A stretch of DNA of 64,000 bases, from assembly GCA_902618535.1 (NCBI GenBank), contig CACNAV010000002.1:1-64000 (forward strand), in the 5' to 3' direction. Below the pieces are notes generated by a model. The model was not told the DNA's origin. It did not search any database and was given only the letters and a program-made list of their open reading frames with translations. Below, piece by piece: positions 45,043 through 53,669 of the stretch (its first letter is position 1; each line of letters begins with the position of its first letter). A program made the position numbers and the translations under genes. The stretch comes from an uncultured Alphaproteobacteria bacterium. Lineage in GTDB: Bacteria > Pseudomonadota > Alphaproteobacteria > Methylaequorales > Methylaequoraceae.

Positions 45043-46233
45043 ATGAAACTTCAAGACTATCTTAGATTTAGAAGAATTAAGAATAAAACTTTTGCTAAAC
45101 TCTTAAATATTTCTCCCGTATCATTATCCAGATACATAAGTGGTGAAAGATTTCCAGAAAAAGAAATTTTAATTAAAATTCATAATTTGACTGAAGGTTT
45201 GGTAAGCCCAAATGATTTTTGTTTACAAGACGAAAAAAATTACGACTTTAATGAAAATCAAGAGATAGAGTTAAAAAAATTTCACCAGCATATTCTATCC
45301 GGTTCAAGAAAACACCTAGGTAAAGCAATTACATTAATAGAATCGTCGCGTGAAAAGGATCAAATAATCTCCGAAAAACTTCTAGAGTTATTTAAAGGAA
45401 ACGATAAATCAATAAGAATTGGAATAACTGGTGTACCTGGTGTTGGTAAATCTACTTTTATCGAGTCATTTGGAATGAAACTTATAAGAAAAGGTTTTAA
45501 GGTTGCAGTGTTAGCTGTTGACCCCTCATCACGTTTTTCAGGTGGATCAATCCTAGGAGATAAAACAAGAATGGAAAAACTTTCTGTAAACAAAAATGCT
45601 TTCATTAGACCATCCCCTAGTAGTGGACACTTAGGAGGTGTAGCAAAAAGGACTTCTGAATCTATCTTATGTTTAGAGGAAGCAGGGTTTAATATTATCT
45701 TTGTTGAAACAATGGGTGTTGGACAGGCTGAAACAGAAGTTTATGATATGGTTGATATTTTTCTTGTTCTTTTATTACCTGCTGGAGGTGATGAGCTGCA
45801 AGGGATAAAAAAAGGTATTATCGAAATGGCCGATTTAATAATCGTAAACAAAGCTGATGGAGAATTAAAAAAATCAGCTGAAATTACTCAAAGAGAATAT
45901 AAAAATGCTATTCACATTATAGATAAATCAAGAATAAGTCAGGATATTGGTGTTGTGATTTGTTCATCATTAAATCAATGTGGTTTTGATAACGTTTGGA
46001 AATATATACTTAAATTTATAGATATTAGAAAAAAAAATAATGACTTTATAAATGAAAGAAACTCACAAAAAATAAATAGGATGTGGGGACTAGTCGATTT
46101 AAAAGTAAAAGGATTTGTGAAAAATATTTCTTCAAGAAAATTCGTTGAAGAACTTTTGAAAGATGTTAAAAAAAACAATTTAAGTGTGTATCGTGCTGTG
46201 AAAATGATCAGTAATTACATAATAAAAAAATAA
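45043..46233 (+). CDS. meaB: Methylmalonyl-CoA mutase chaperone GTPase MeaB with N-terminal HTH domain
   Basis: The 396-residue protein is longer than the usual roughly 320-330 of MeaB/ArgK. Residues 1-60 form a Cro/XRE-like helix-turn-helix (KTFAKLLNISPVSLSRYISGERFP). Residues from about 75 on are MeaB: GSRKHLGKAITLIES, Walker A GITGVPGVGKSTFIE, LAVDPSSRFSGGSILGDKTRM, VETMGVGQAETEV and NKADGELKKSA. MeaB loads and protects the B12 mutase encoded just upstream. There is no stop, frameshift or second start signal at the junction, so the fusion looks genuine. A short inverted repeat (AACCA-AAA-TGGTT, 45026-45038) precedes the start. Confidence 0.88.
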   Translation: MKLQDYLRFRRIKNKTFAKLLNISPVSLSRYISGERFPEKEILIKIHNLTEGLVSPNDFCLQDEKNYDFNENQEIELKKFHQHILSGSRKHLGKAITLIESSREKDQIISEKLLELFKGNDKSIRIGITGVPGVGKSTFIESFGMKLIRKGFKVAVLAVDPSSRFSGGSILGDKTRMEKLSVNKNAFIRPSPSSGHLGGVAKRTSESILCLEEAGFNIIFVETMGVGQAETEVYDMVDIFLVLLLPAGGDELQGIKKGIIEMADLIIVNKADGELKKSAEITQREYKNAIHIIDKSRISQDIGVVICSSLNQCGFDNVWKYILKFIDIRKKNNDFINERNSQKINRMWGLVDLKVKGFVKNISSRKFVEELLKDVKKNNLSVYRAVKMISNYIIKK

Positions 46234-46279
46234 ATTGTTTGTTTATTGATTTTTTTATTTTTTTGTGTTTTATAAGATC

Positions 46280-46561
46280 ATGGTAAAAAAATGTGACATA
46301 ACAAATGTGAAACCTATGACAGGCAACAATGTAAGTCATGCTGTAAATAAAACAAAAAGAAGGTTTTTTCCAAACCTACAAAACACCTCTTTTTTTTCTG
46401 AAATTTTAGGAAAAAAAATTAAACTCAAAGTAACTTCAAAGGGAATTAAAACAGTTGAAAAAAATGGTGGAATTGACAAATATTTGCTTAATTCAAAAAA
46501 CTCTAAACTTAATAGTGAGACTCGAAAATTAAAAAAAATTTTAACGTCAAAGATTTCCTAA
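46280..46561 (+). CDS. rpmB: 50S ribosomal protein L28
   Basis: About 93 residues from the ATG at 46280; the longer frame from GTG 46265 adds five unlikely residues. Typical are CDITNVKPMTGNNVSHAVNKTKRRFFPN (in pieces) and LKVTSKGIKTVEKNGGID. L28 is part of the large subunit. It converges with cobT across 8 bases with no hairpin terminator. In many alphaproteobacteria rpmB also lies beside cobT, supporting the lineage guess. Confidence 0.95.
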   Translation: MVKKCDITNVKPMTGNNVSHAVNKTKRRFFPNLQNTSFFSEILGKKIKLKVTSKGIKTVEKNGGIDKYLLNSKNSKLNSETRKLKKILTSKIS

Positions 46562-46569
46562 ATTCTCTA

Positions 46570-48261
46570 TCAAGTCAGCATCCTTGATAAATTTTCAATT
46601 ATTACATCACCAAGGCTATCAACATCCTCAATTACAAAAGCATTTTGGTAGTATTTTGAAACATCATGTCCTATACCAATAGCAAGAAGCTGAACCTTAT
46701 TTTTTTTTTGAATTTTATCAACAACTTCTTTCAAATGATTATCAAGAATATCAGGGGTATTAGTTGAAAGAGTCGAATCATCGACTGGAGCGCCATCCGA
46801 AATAACAATCAGGATCTTTTTTTTTTCTCTTCTTAAATTTAATCTATTATATGCCCATGAAAGTGCTTCTCCATCAATATTTTCTTTAAGTAGACCTTCT
46901 TTAAGAACCAAACCAAGGTTTTTTTTACAATTAGACCATCTACAATCAGCATCTTTATAGATGATGTGTAAGAGGTCATTTAATCTTCCAGGAAAACTTG
47001 GTTTTCCAAGGCTTTCCCATTTTTTCTTTGATTCACCTCCCTTCCATTCTTTAGTTGTAAAGCCAAGGATTTCTACATTTACATTACATTTTTCTAAAAC
47101 CTTAGTAATTATTTCAGTTGTTATAGCAGAGGTTATGATTGGCTTTCCTCTCATTGAACCTGAATTATCTAGTAGTAAACTGACAACTGTATTTTTTTCT
47201 CTTATTTGTTTCTCGTATTTAAAAATGTTTTGGTATTCTGGATTAGCAATAAAATTAGCAAATTTTGATGAATCAAAATGTCCTTCCTCTTGGTCGTAAA
47301 TCCAAGAATTTCTATTCAGAGAATTAAATAGTCTATCAAGTTTTCGTGCAAGTTTATTAATTAGATTATGATTTTCAGAATATTCTTTTTCAAACTTTTT
47401 TCTTAATTCTCCTAATTCCTCTATTGTTGCAAGTTTTTCAGCATTAATAAAAAGGTCAAATTCTTTAGTAAATTGATTGTAAGTTTTTTTTTTTATTTTT
47501 TCTAAGCTATCTTCATTTTCAATTGATTTATTGAATTTATTCTTTTCTTTGTGACCTTCTTTTTCAAAAATATCAGAAAAAAGTTTTGATTCTTTTTGTT
47601 TTTGTTTTTGTTGTTCTTTTTTTTGATTTACGTCGTTTAAATCCTCATTTTTTTCAGTAGGACTAAGTTCTTCTTTCTTTTTATCACTTGTAAGTTTTTT
47701 TATTAGTTTTATACATTCCTTAGAAAACTTTTCTTGAATATTTATTTTTTTAAAAATATTTGCAAAATCTGATTCTAACAATTTAGGATAATATTTTTTT
47801 AATAAATTTTTGTTGTTTTTTTTGTATTCAAAAAAATCAATAAGAGATTTGAAAAGTATTATTTCTTTTTTATCTAATTCATAACCAAATAAAAGATTCA
47901 GTTTGTCAAAATATTTTTTTATATTTATCTCACATCCCTTAAATTCATAGCTCAGGTAAATTGATCTTGAATAGTTAAGAAGTTTATAAAGCTTTTGTTG
48001 GGTGCTATTTTTTGGGTAAAATTTGATGTAAATATTTTCGTTAATATACCTTAAATTAATTGCTTTAAAGTCAAACCATCCTCTGGTAATTTTTAAATTT
48101 CTATCGTCAACTGATGTTTGATTTTTTTCAAATGGATTGTTGTGAAACTCGTTATTTTTTTCATTAGTTTGGCAGTTACTATTCGAAAGAGAGTTAGCTA
48201 CAATTTTTTGATTATTAAGAATATCTTCTTTATTTTGAGTTTTAGTCAAGTTCTTTCCCAA
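46570..48261 (-). CDS. cobT: Aerobic cobaltochelatase subunit CobT
   Basis: The 563-residue protein has a variable Lys/Glu-rich N-terminal half and a C-terminal von Willebrand A domain with the metal site LLLDNSGSMRGKPI (about residue 365) and LIVISDGAPVDDSTL. With CobS and CobN it inserts cobalt into hydrogenobyrinic acid a,c-diamide during aerobic B12 synthesis. WAYNRLNLRREKKKI and NIDGEALSWA are CobT hallmarks. It overlaps cobS by 20 bases. The large subunit cobN is not in the window. Confidence 0.95.
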   Translation of the reverse strand: MGKNLTKTQNKEDILNNQKIVANSLSNSNCQTNEKNNEFHNNPFEKNQTSVDDRNLKITRGWFDFKAINLRYINENIYIKFYPKNSTQQKLYKLLNYSRSIYLSYEFKGCEINIKKYFDKLNLLFGYELDKKEIILFKSLIDFFEYKKNNKNLLKKYYPKLLESDFANIFKKINIQEKFSKECIKLIKKLTSDKKKEELSPTEKNEDLNDVNQKKEQQKQKQKESKLFSDIFEKEGHKEKNKFNKSIENEDSLEKIKKKTYNQFTKEFDLFINAEKLATIEELGELRKKFEKEYSENHNLINKLARKLDRLFNSLNRNSWIYDQEEGHFDSSKFANFIANPEYQNIFKYEKQIREKNTVVSLLLDNSGSMRGKPIITSAITTEIITKVLEKCNVNVEILGFTTKEWKGGESKKKWESLGKPSFPGRLNDLLHIIYKDADCRWSNCKKNLGLVLKEGLLKENIDGEALSWAYNRLNLRREKKKILIVISDGAPVDDSTLSTNTPDILDNHLKEVVDKIQKKNKVQLLAIGIGHDVSKYYQNAFVIEDVDSLGDVIIENLSRMLT

Positions 48262-49201
48262 AACATCTTTGATATAGTTCAGAGATTACTTTTTTATCAC
48301 TTTCATTACATTTATTAAAAAAAGTTAGTTTGAAAGCTAGTTCAGTGTTATCAAAAATTTCGATATTTTGAGCCCATATTATTGAGGTTCTTGGAGAAAT
48401 TATAGTAGAAATATCATTATTCGAAAAAGATTTTCTTACTAAATTTGCTAGTTTAACCATGCTATTTATTTCATCTTTTATTTTTTTTGTAGTTTTTCCA
48501 AGTTTGTTTTTAATTATATTCACTTCTGTTTCAGAGTTCATAAAATCCAAGGTAGTAAATATATTCCATCTATCAAGTTGTCCTTGATTTAAATTTTGTG
48601 TGCCGTGATATAAGCCTGACATATCACCAGTACCGAGTGTGTTACATGTTCCAAATATTCGGAACAGCGGGTGAGGCGTTATTACTTTATTTTGATCTAA
48701 AAGAGTCAACTTGCCATCCGACTCTAGAAGCCTTTGAATTACAAACATAACGTCTGGTCTACCTGCATCATATTCATCAAAAACTAAAGCAACAGGATTT
48801 TCGATTGACCATGGAAGCATTCCTTGCTTAAAAGTTGTAACTTGTTTTTGATCTTTAATAGTTATGGCATCCTTACCTAAAAGATCAAATCTACTTATAT
48901 GTCCATCAAGATTAATCCTAAGGCATGGCCAATTAAGTCGAGCAGCAATTTGTTCTATATGAGTAGATTTCCCAGTACCATGTAGACCTTGAATTAAAAC
49001 TCTTTTATTATAATTAAAACCAGCTAAGATTGACAAGGTGGTAGTTTCATCAAATATATAACTTTTGTCTATTTCTGGAACAAGTTGTGTTTTCTTAGAA
49101 AAGTGACGAACCTTAACTCTTTTTTTAATTCCAAATAGTTCGTCGCTGTAAGATAATTTGTCTGTTTTTATTAAAATTTCTAAATCATTATTTAATATCA
49201 T
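48242..49201 (-). CDS. cobS: Aerobic cobaltochelatase subunit CobS
   Basis: The 319-residue AAA+ ATPase forms rings with CobT that drive cobalt insertion. Walker A is GLHGTGKSTHIEQIAARLNWP in part (about residue 70), Walker B VALVFDEYDAGRPDVMFV, and the sensor region FRIFGTCNTLGTGDMSGLYHGTQ in part. Length is normal. The order J-domain gene, cobS, cobT facing bolA is a standard alphaproteobacterial arrangement. Confidence 0.96.
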   Translation of the reverse strand: MILNNDLEILIKTDKLSYSDELFGIKKRVKVRHFSKKTQLVPEIDKSYIFDETTTLSILAGFNYNKRVLIQGLHGTGKSTHIEQIAARLNWPCLRINLDGHISRFDLLGKDAITIKDQKQVTTFKQGMLPWSIENPVALVFDEYDAGRPDVMFVIQRLLESDGKLTLLDQNKVITPHPLFRIFGTCNTLGTGDMSGLYHGTQNLNQGQLDRWNIFTTLDFMNSETEVNIIKNKLGKTTKKIKDEINSMVKLANLVRKSFSNNDISTIISPRTSIIWAQNIEIFDNTELAFKLTFFNKCNESDKKVISELYQRCFGKELD

Positions 49202-49203
49202 GG

Positions 49204-49767
49204 TTATCCTTTAGCTAGTTGGAGTAAAAAATTATAAGCATTATTAATTTCTTTGATTTTTGAATCTTTATTTAAAAAATTTCTATTAAGGTCTGGGTGA
49301 TATTTTTTAACTAATTCTTTATATCTTTTTTTCAATATTTTTTCACTAAAATCATCACTTAAAGAAAATATGTTAAGAGCATTTTGCAATTTAGTATTAT
49401 TTTTTTTGCTACGATAAAAAGATTTATTCTTCCTTTTGAATTTTATTTTCTCTTCATCTAAGCTGTATTCAAATTCAAATTTAATTTTTGAACTATATCC
49501 ATAAGAAAATGGTCTTGTTGGCCTGCCTTCGAAGAAATCATTTTTCTGAAAATCATAAATTTGTTTTTGACTTTTTCCAGCAAAGTAATTCCACCTTTTG
49601 TTGTAAATTTTAATATGATGAAGACAGAAAAAATATTTTTCCTCACTGTTTGGTGATTTTGGAGCTTCATATTCGCCTTCATTTAAACAACCTTTTTCCT
49701 GACATAATCTGATTTTTTTGCCATTATCGGATTCAACAAAAGTTGGTTTATTTGACTTTTTTTTCAT
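49204..49767 (-). CDS. J-domain protein upstream of cobS
   Basis: The 187-residue protein has an N-terminal Cys/His motif (RLCQEKGCLNEGEYEAPKS and FFCLHHIKIYN, possibly metal-binding). A C-terminal J domain follows from about residue 130, with the HPD triad in KRYKELVKKYHPDLN. J domains stimulate Hsp70 (DnaK). This small member is typically found between bolA and cobS in alphaproteobacteria, where its client is unknown. It ends 2 bases before cobS. Confidence 0.88.
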   Translation of the reverse strand: MKKKSNKPTFVESDNGKKIRLCQEKGCLNEGEYEAPKSPNSEEKYFFCLHHIKIYNKRWNYFAGKSQKQIYDFQKNDFFEGRPTRPFSYGYSSKIKFEFEYSLDEEKIKFKRKNKSFYRSKKNNTKLQNALNIFSLSDDFSEKILKKRYKELVKKYHPDLNRNFLNKDSKIKEINNAYNFLLQLAKG

Positions 49768-49789
49768 AATGTATTTTATTATTTAATAT

Positions 49790-50041
49790 ATGAATGAATC
49801 AACTATTTATAAAAAACTATATGATTTTTTTAAACCTGAGATTCTTAAAGTTGTAAATGATTCTGAAAAACACAGAGGACATTCAGGAAGTCCAAACTCT
49901 GGAAATTCACATTTTTCAATAACCATCAAGTCGAAAAAGTTAAATGGTCTGACTAAGGTTAACGGTCAAAGAGCTATTCATAAAGTTCTAAAGGAAGATT
50001 TAGCTGAATATATTCATGCACTTTCAATAAAAATTATTTAA
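49790..50041 (+). CDS. BolA family protein
   Basis: The 83-residue protein has KVVNDSEKHRGHSGSP, SHFSITIKSKKLNGLTKVNGQRAIHKVL in part and a conserved C-terminal histidine region (EYIHALSIKI). BolA proteins bind iron-sulfur clusters with monothiol glutaredoxins and act in iron handling or stress. It diverges from the J-domain gene across 22 bases and overlaps the CBS gene by 4 bases at its 3' end. Confidence 0.92.
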   Translation: MNESTIYKKLYDFFKPEILKVVNDSEKHRGHSGSPNSGNSHFSITIKSKKLNGLTKVNGQRAIHKVLKEDLAEYIHALSIKII

Positions 50042-50493
50042 CTTCCATAACCAGTACCAAACATAAATTCTTGATGTTTTTTTAAAGAATCTTGTAGTTC
50101 ACTATGAGCATAATCATATAAATCTCTCATCGATAATATTCCAATTATTTTTTTATTCTCGACAACAGGGAGGTGTCGAAAACCTCTTGATTTCATAATA
50201 TGGATTGCGTCATGCGTTGTTTTCTTTGGCGAAATAGTTTCAACATTTTTAGTCATTATTTCAGATACAGCTGTTTTTTTTGGGTTAAGATTTTTTGGAA
50301 TTACTCTGAATGCTAAATCTCTCTCTGACACGATTCCTACTAGAGTACCATCATTATTTATATCACAAACAAGTAATGCTCCACACTTGTTTTTAACCAT
50401 TGAAGAAGCTGCTTCAGTCGCAGACTTTTTCTGATCTATTATTACCAATCTTTGATTAATTAAGACCTTTTCCAATAAATCTCTTATAATCAT
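50038..50493 (-). CDS. Tandem CBS-domain protein
   Basis: About 151 residues made almost wholly of two CBS domains. The first contains NKCGALLVCDINNDGTLVGIVSERDLAF in pieces and the second RGFRHLPVVENKKIIGILSMRDLYDYA. Such stand-alone proteins sense adenine nucleotides, but the partner is unknown. The start at 50493 is chosen because AGGGGAG lies just upstream; an ATG at 50514 would add seven residues. A 67-base spacer separates it from the corC-like gene. Confidence 0.88.
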   Translation of the reverse strand: MIIRDLLEKVLINQRLVIIDQKKSATEAASSMVKNKCGALLVCDINNDGTLVGIVSERDLAFRVIPKNLNPKKTAVSEIMTKNVETISPKKTTHDAIHIMKSRGFRHLPVVENKKIIGILSMRDLYDYAHSELQDSLKKHQEFMFGTGYGS

Positions 50494-50560
50494 CTTAACT
50501 CCCCTAATATTCATTATAGCGTTTTTTTTAAAAAAGTTAATTTTTTTTTGGAATTTAAGT

Positions 50561-51829
50561 CTATTTAATAATTTTTACTAAGGTGATTTGATTATTTTTT
50601 TTTGAGAGAATTTCGAATTTTAGGTCAAAAAATGAGAAAACCTGACCTTTTTTTGGAATTGTTCTACTTTCATATAATACTAAACCAGCAACAGTTGAAG
50701 CATTAGACACTGGTATATTGATATTTAGCTCTTTATTTAATTCTCTTATTGTAACATTTCCTTTAACTAAATAAGTTTTACCAGAAATTGATTTTATGTC
50801 CTCTGATCCTTTTGAAATTTTTAAAACGTCGTGTTCATCGTCAATTTCTCCTACAATCTCTTCTATAATATCTTCGAGTGTTACGATTCCTAAAAATTCA
50901 CCATACTCATCTACAACAATTGAGAAATGTTCTTTTCTTCTCTTAAATTCTAAAAGTTGATTGTCCAATCTTGTAGACTCAGGAATAAACCAAGGTTTTT
51001 GACATAAAGATTTAATATTGAAGGTTTTAGGTTCATCAACTTTTATTTCTATTAATTTTCTAATATGAAAAATTCCAATAATATTTTCAGGATTTTTTTC
51101 CCATATTGGAATTCTTGAGTGAGGTGAGTTGTTAAGTTTGGTGATCAATTCATTATATTTGATGTTTGAAGATAGGCTAAAGATATCTTTTCTTGGTATC
51201 ATTATTGAACCCACAGTTATATCATCTAAATCAAGAATTGATTTGAGCATATTTTTTTCGTCTTTTGATGAATCCTCGCCGTGTAAATCAATTGCTCCAC
51301 GAAGTTCTTCTTCTCGTTTCTCTGAAACCTCCTCTTTTTTAAAGTTTAAATAATTTACTCCAAATATCTTTAAAATCGATGTAGCTACAAAGTTTAAAGT
51401 AACTGTTAATGGATATAAAATATAAACTAAAACTTTCATAAATGGAGCAATTTTTAGCGCAAATTGATCAGCCTTTGAAAGTGCCAGTGTTTTTGGAATT
51501 AATTCACCAAAAATTAAAATCATAAGCGTCATAATAATAGTTGCGTAGAGAATTCCTTCATTATTAGTTAATTCTATTAAAATTTTTGTTGCTATAGCTG
51601 AGGCTAAAATATTCACTAAATTATTTGCAAATAAGATAGTGCAGATTAACATTTCTTTATTTTTAAATAGCTCTTCGAAAATTTTAGCATTTTTTTTCCC
51701 TGTGCGAGCAAGGTTATGCATTCTTGGTTTTGAAGCTGAAGTGAGTGAAGTTTCAGACCCAGAGAAAAAAGCTGATAATATTATGAGTCCAAATATAGAC
51801 CCAATCAAAATATGAAGTGGGATTTCCAT
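50561..51829 (-). CDS. CNNM/CorC-type transporter (HlyC/CorC family)
   Basis: The 422-residue protein has an N-terminal DUF21 membrane domain with about four helices (residues 5-135; GSETSLTSASKPRM, FGELIPKTLALSKAD). It then has two CBS domains (about 205-330; SIMIPRKDIFSL, HFSIVVDEYGEFLGIVTLEDIIEEIVG in pieces) and a C-terminal CorC_HlyC domain. The family exports or regulates magnesium or cobalt, and the ion here is unproven. It sits 3 bases from aroB, a pairing seen in other alphaproteobacteria. Confidence 0.9.
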   Translation of the reverse strand: MEIPLHILIGSIFGLIILSAFFSGSETSLTSASKPRMHNLARTGKKNAKIFEELFKNKEMLICTILFANNLVNILASAIATKILIELTNNEGILYATIIMTLMILIFGELIPKTLALSKADQFALKIAPFMKVLVYILYPLTVTLNFVATSILKIFGVNYLNFKKEEVSEKREEELRGAIDLHGEDSSKDEKNMLKSILDLDDITVGSIMIPRKDIFSLSSNIKYNELITKLNNSPHSRIPIWEKNPENIIGIFHIRKLIEIKVDEPKTFNIKSLCQKPWFIPESTRLDNQLLEFKRRKEHFSIVVDEYGEFLGIVTLEDIIEEIVGEIDDEHDVLKISKGSEDIKSISGKTYLVKGNVTIRELNKELNINIPVSNASTVAGLVLYESRTIPKKGQVFSFFDLKFEILSKKNNQITLVKIIK

Positions 51830-51832
51830 TAT

Positions 51833-52942
51833 TTATTCTAAATTTTTTTCAAGAAATTTAATTAATAGTTTTTCATTATAAAGTATATAACTTAAAGTTT
51901 TACCATATTGTTCTAATAAAATAAATTTAAGTTTACTATTCTTCACTTTCTTATCAAATCTTAAATGTTTAATAAATTCTTTGGCGGTAAACCTCAAGTT
52001 GTAGTCTGATAATCTAAATGGAATTTTTAAATCTTTCATATGATCTTCATAATTTTCAATCATTTTTTCATTACCAAAACTTAAGAAAGCAGAAAATTTT
52101 ATAGCTAAAAACATACCTAAAAATACTGCTTCACCATGCAAAATTTTCTTCGAAAATCCTGTTTGAGACTCTATAGCATGACCGAAAGTATGACCAAAAT
52201 TAAGGATTTCTCTTATTCCTGTCTCTTTTTCATCTTTAGAAACAATCTTAGATTTAATCTCACAGCTTTTTTTTATTGCATGTATCAAGCTTGTTTTCTC
52301 AAGTGTAATAATTTTGTGTCCATTTTTTTTTAACCATAAAAAGAAATTATTATCACTGATAAGGGAATATTTTAAAATTTCTGCATAACCACAAATAATT
52401 TGTCTATAAGGTAAACTCTTTAGTATATTTAAGGAAATTAAAACTGATTTAGGTTGATAAAAGGTTCCAATCAAATTTTTTCCGAACTTTGAGTTTATTG
52501 CAGTTTTTCCGCCAACAGAACTATCAACCTGTGATAATAGTGTAGTTGGCATTTGAACGAAATCAACACCTCTCAATAAAACGCTTGCTGTTAATCCAAC
52601 CAAATCACCAATTACTCCCCCTCCAATACATACTAAAAGAGTTTTCCTATCTATTTTTTTTTCCAAAATTTTTTCACACAAAAACTCAAAATATTTAAAA
52701 CTTTTAGAATTTTCACCTGGAGGTAAGCAGATAATAGACACACTTTTATCACATCTTTTTTTTAACGAAAAAATCTTTTCATTTATTAACTTCTTAACTT
52801 GGTTGTCGGTTACAACTACTAACCCAGAGTAGTTTGAAAAACCCTCTACAAGTTTTTCAAATGATGAAAACAAATCATTTCCTATATATATTGGATACGA
52901 TCTATTTCCTAAATTAACTTTAATCTCGTTAATTTTTACCAT
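51833..52942 (-). CDS. aroB: 3-dehydroquinate synthase
   Basis: The 369-residue enzyme cyclises DAHP to 3-dehydroquinate in aromatic amino acid synthesis. It shows CIGGGVIGDLVGLTASVLLRGVDFVQMPTTLLSQVDSSVGGKTAIN in pieces (NAD and metal region) and the metal-ligand histidines in LNFGHTFGHAIE and KILHGEAVFLGM. It overlaps aroK by 14 bases, the common proteobacterial aroKB pair. Confidence 0.96.
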   Translation of the reverse strand: MVKINEIKVNLGNRSYPIYIGNDLFSSFEKLVEGFSNYSGLVVVTDNQVKKLINEKIFSLKKRCDKSVSIICLPPGENSKSFKYFEFLCEKILEKKIDRKTLLVCIGGGVIGDLVGLTASVLLRGVDFVQMPTTLLSQVDSSVGGKTAINSKFGKNLIGTFYQPKSVLISLNILKSLPYRQIICGYAEILKYSLISDNNFFLWLKKNGHKIITLEKTSLIHAIKKSCEIKSKIVSKDEKETGIREILNFGHTFGHAIESQTGFSKKILHGEAVFLGMFLAIKFSAFLSFGNEKMIENYEDHMKDLKIPFRLSDYNLRFTAKEFIKHLRFDKKVKNSKLKFILLEQYGKTLSYILYNEKLLIKFLEKNLE

Positions 52943-53462
52943 GATATTTTAAGTTGTTAATAATCCTTCTAACGATATCAGGAATAGTTAGACCATCAAC
53001 AGATATAATTATATGAGCCTGTTCATATTTTTTGGTTCTGCTATTTATCATACTTTCAAGTTTTTCTTTAAGATCAACATTTTTTAGTAAAGGTCTGGAC
53101 TTTAAATTGTTTGTGAGTCTTTGAACTAAATTATTCATTTTTATTTCTAAAAAAATACAAATACTCTTTTCTTTTATACTATCAATTACTTTCTGATCAC
53201 CTAATATTCCTGCACCAGTTGCAATTACAGGATTATTTTTACTTTCAAGAAATCTGTACAATGTTTTTTTTTCGATCTTTCTAAATTCATCTTCACCATA
53301 CTTTTCAAAAATATGATGGGTTTTTTGTCCTGAAGCTTTTTCAACCTCAAAGTCAATATCAACAAATGTCCTTCTTAGAATTTTTGACAAAACTCTTCCA
53401 ATAGTTGTTTTGCCAACACCAGTCATTCCTACAAGCACAATTTTTTTTTTCTCTAAAATCAT
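52929..53462 (-). CDS. aroK: Shikimate kinase
   Basis: The 177-residue kinase phosphorylates shikimate. Walker A is VGMTGVGKTTIGRVLSK (residues 11-27), the shikimate-binding segment FVDIDFEVEKASG follows, then GEDEFRKIEKK, ATGAGILG and the LID SRPLL. It is the first gene of the leftward run aroK-aroB-corC-CBS. A 72-base spacer separates it from the small membrane gene on the other strand. Confidence 0.95.
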   Translation of the reverse strand: MILEKKKIVLVGMTGVGKTTIGRVLSKILRRTFVDIDFEVEKASGQKTHHIFEKYGEDEFRKIEKKTLYRFLESKNNPVIATGAGILGDQKVIDSIKEKSICIFLEIKMNNLVQRLTNNLKSRPLLKNVDLKEKLESMINSRTKKYEQAHIIISVDGLTIPDIVRRIINNLKYHGKN

Positions 53463-53534
53463 TACATTCTATTTTAATTTCTAAAATCGTGTATAATTTG
53501 TATAATTAATTTTTGATGTTAAAACTACATAAAT

Positions 53535-53669
53535 ATGAATAAATTAGTTGTAAAGATTCTTGTTTCATTGGTAATTTCTTTTCTTGTCTTCTTGATATAC
53601 CTTGGTAGTACTGATTTTATGATTAAACCTAAGATTATTGAAAGTGATTATAAAGTTGAAGAAAATTAG
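53535..53669 (+). CDS. Small single-span membrane protein, 44 residues
   Basis: ATG at 53535 to TAG at 53667-53669. The peptide has a short positive start (MNKLVVK), one hydrophobic span (ILVSLVISFLVFLIYLG, about residues 8-24) and a charged tail ending KVEEN. The size and the position just before, and overlapping, the exported helical-repeat gene suggest a real small membrane protein. I know no family. There is no clear ribosome site. Confidence 0.45.
   Translation: MNKLVVKILVSLVISFLVFLIYLGSTDFMIKPKIIESDYKVEEN

Noticed and set aside
46961..47299. 112-codon open frame opposite cobT
   Set aside because: It is the shadow of the VWA domain of CobT, with no independent signals.
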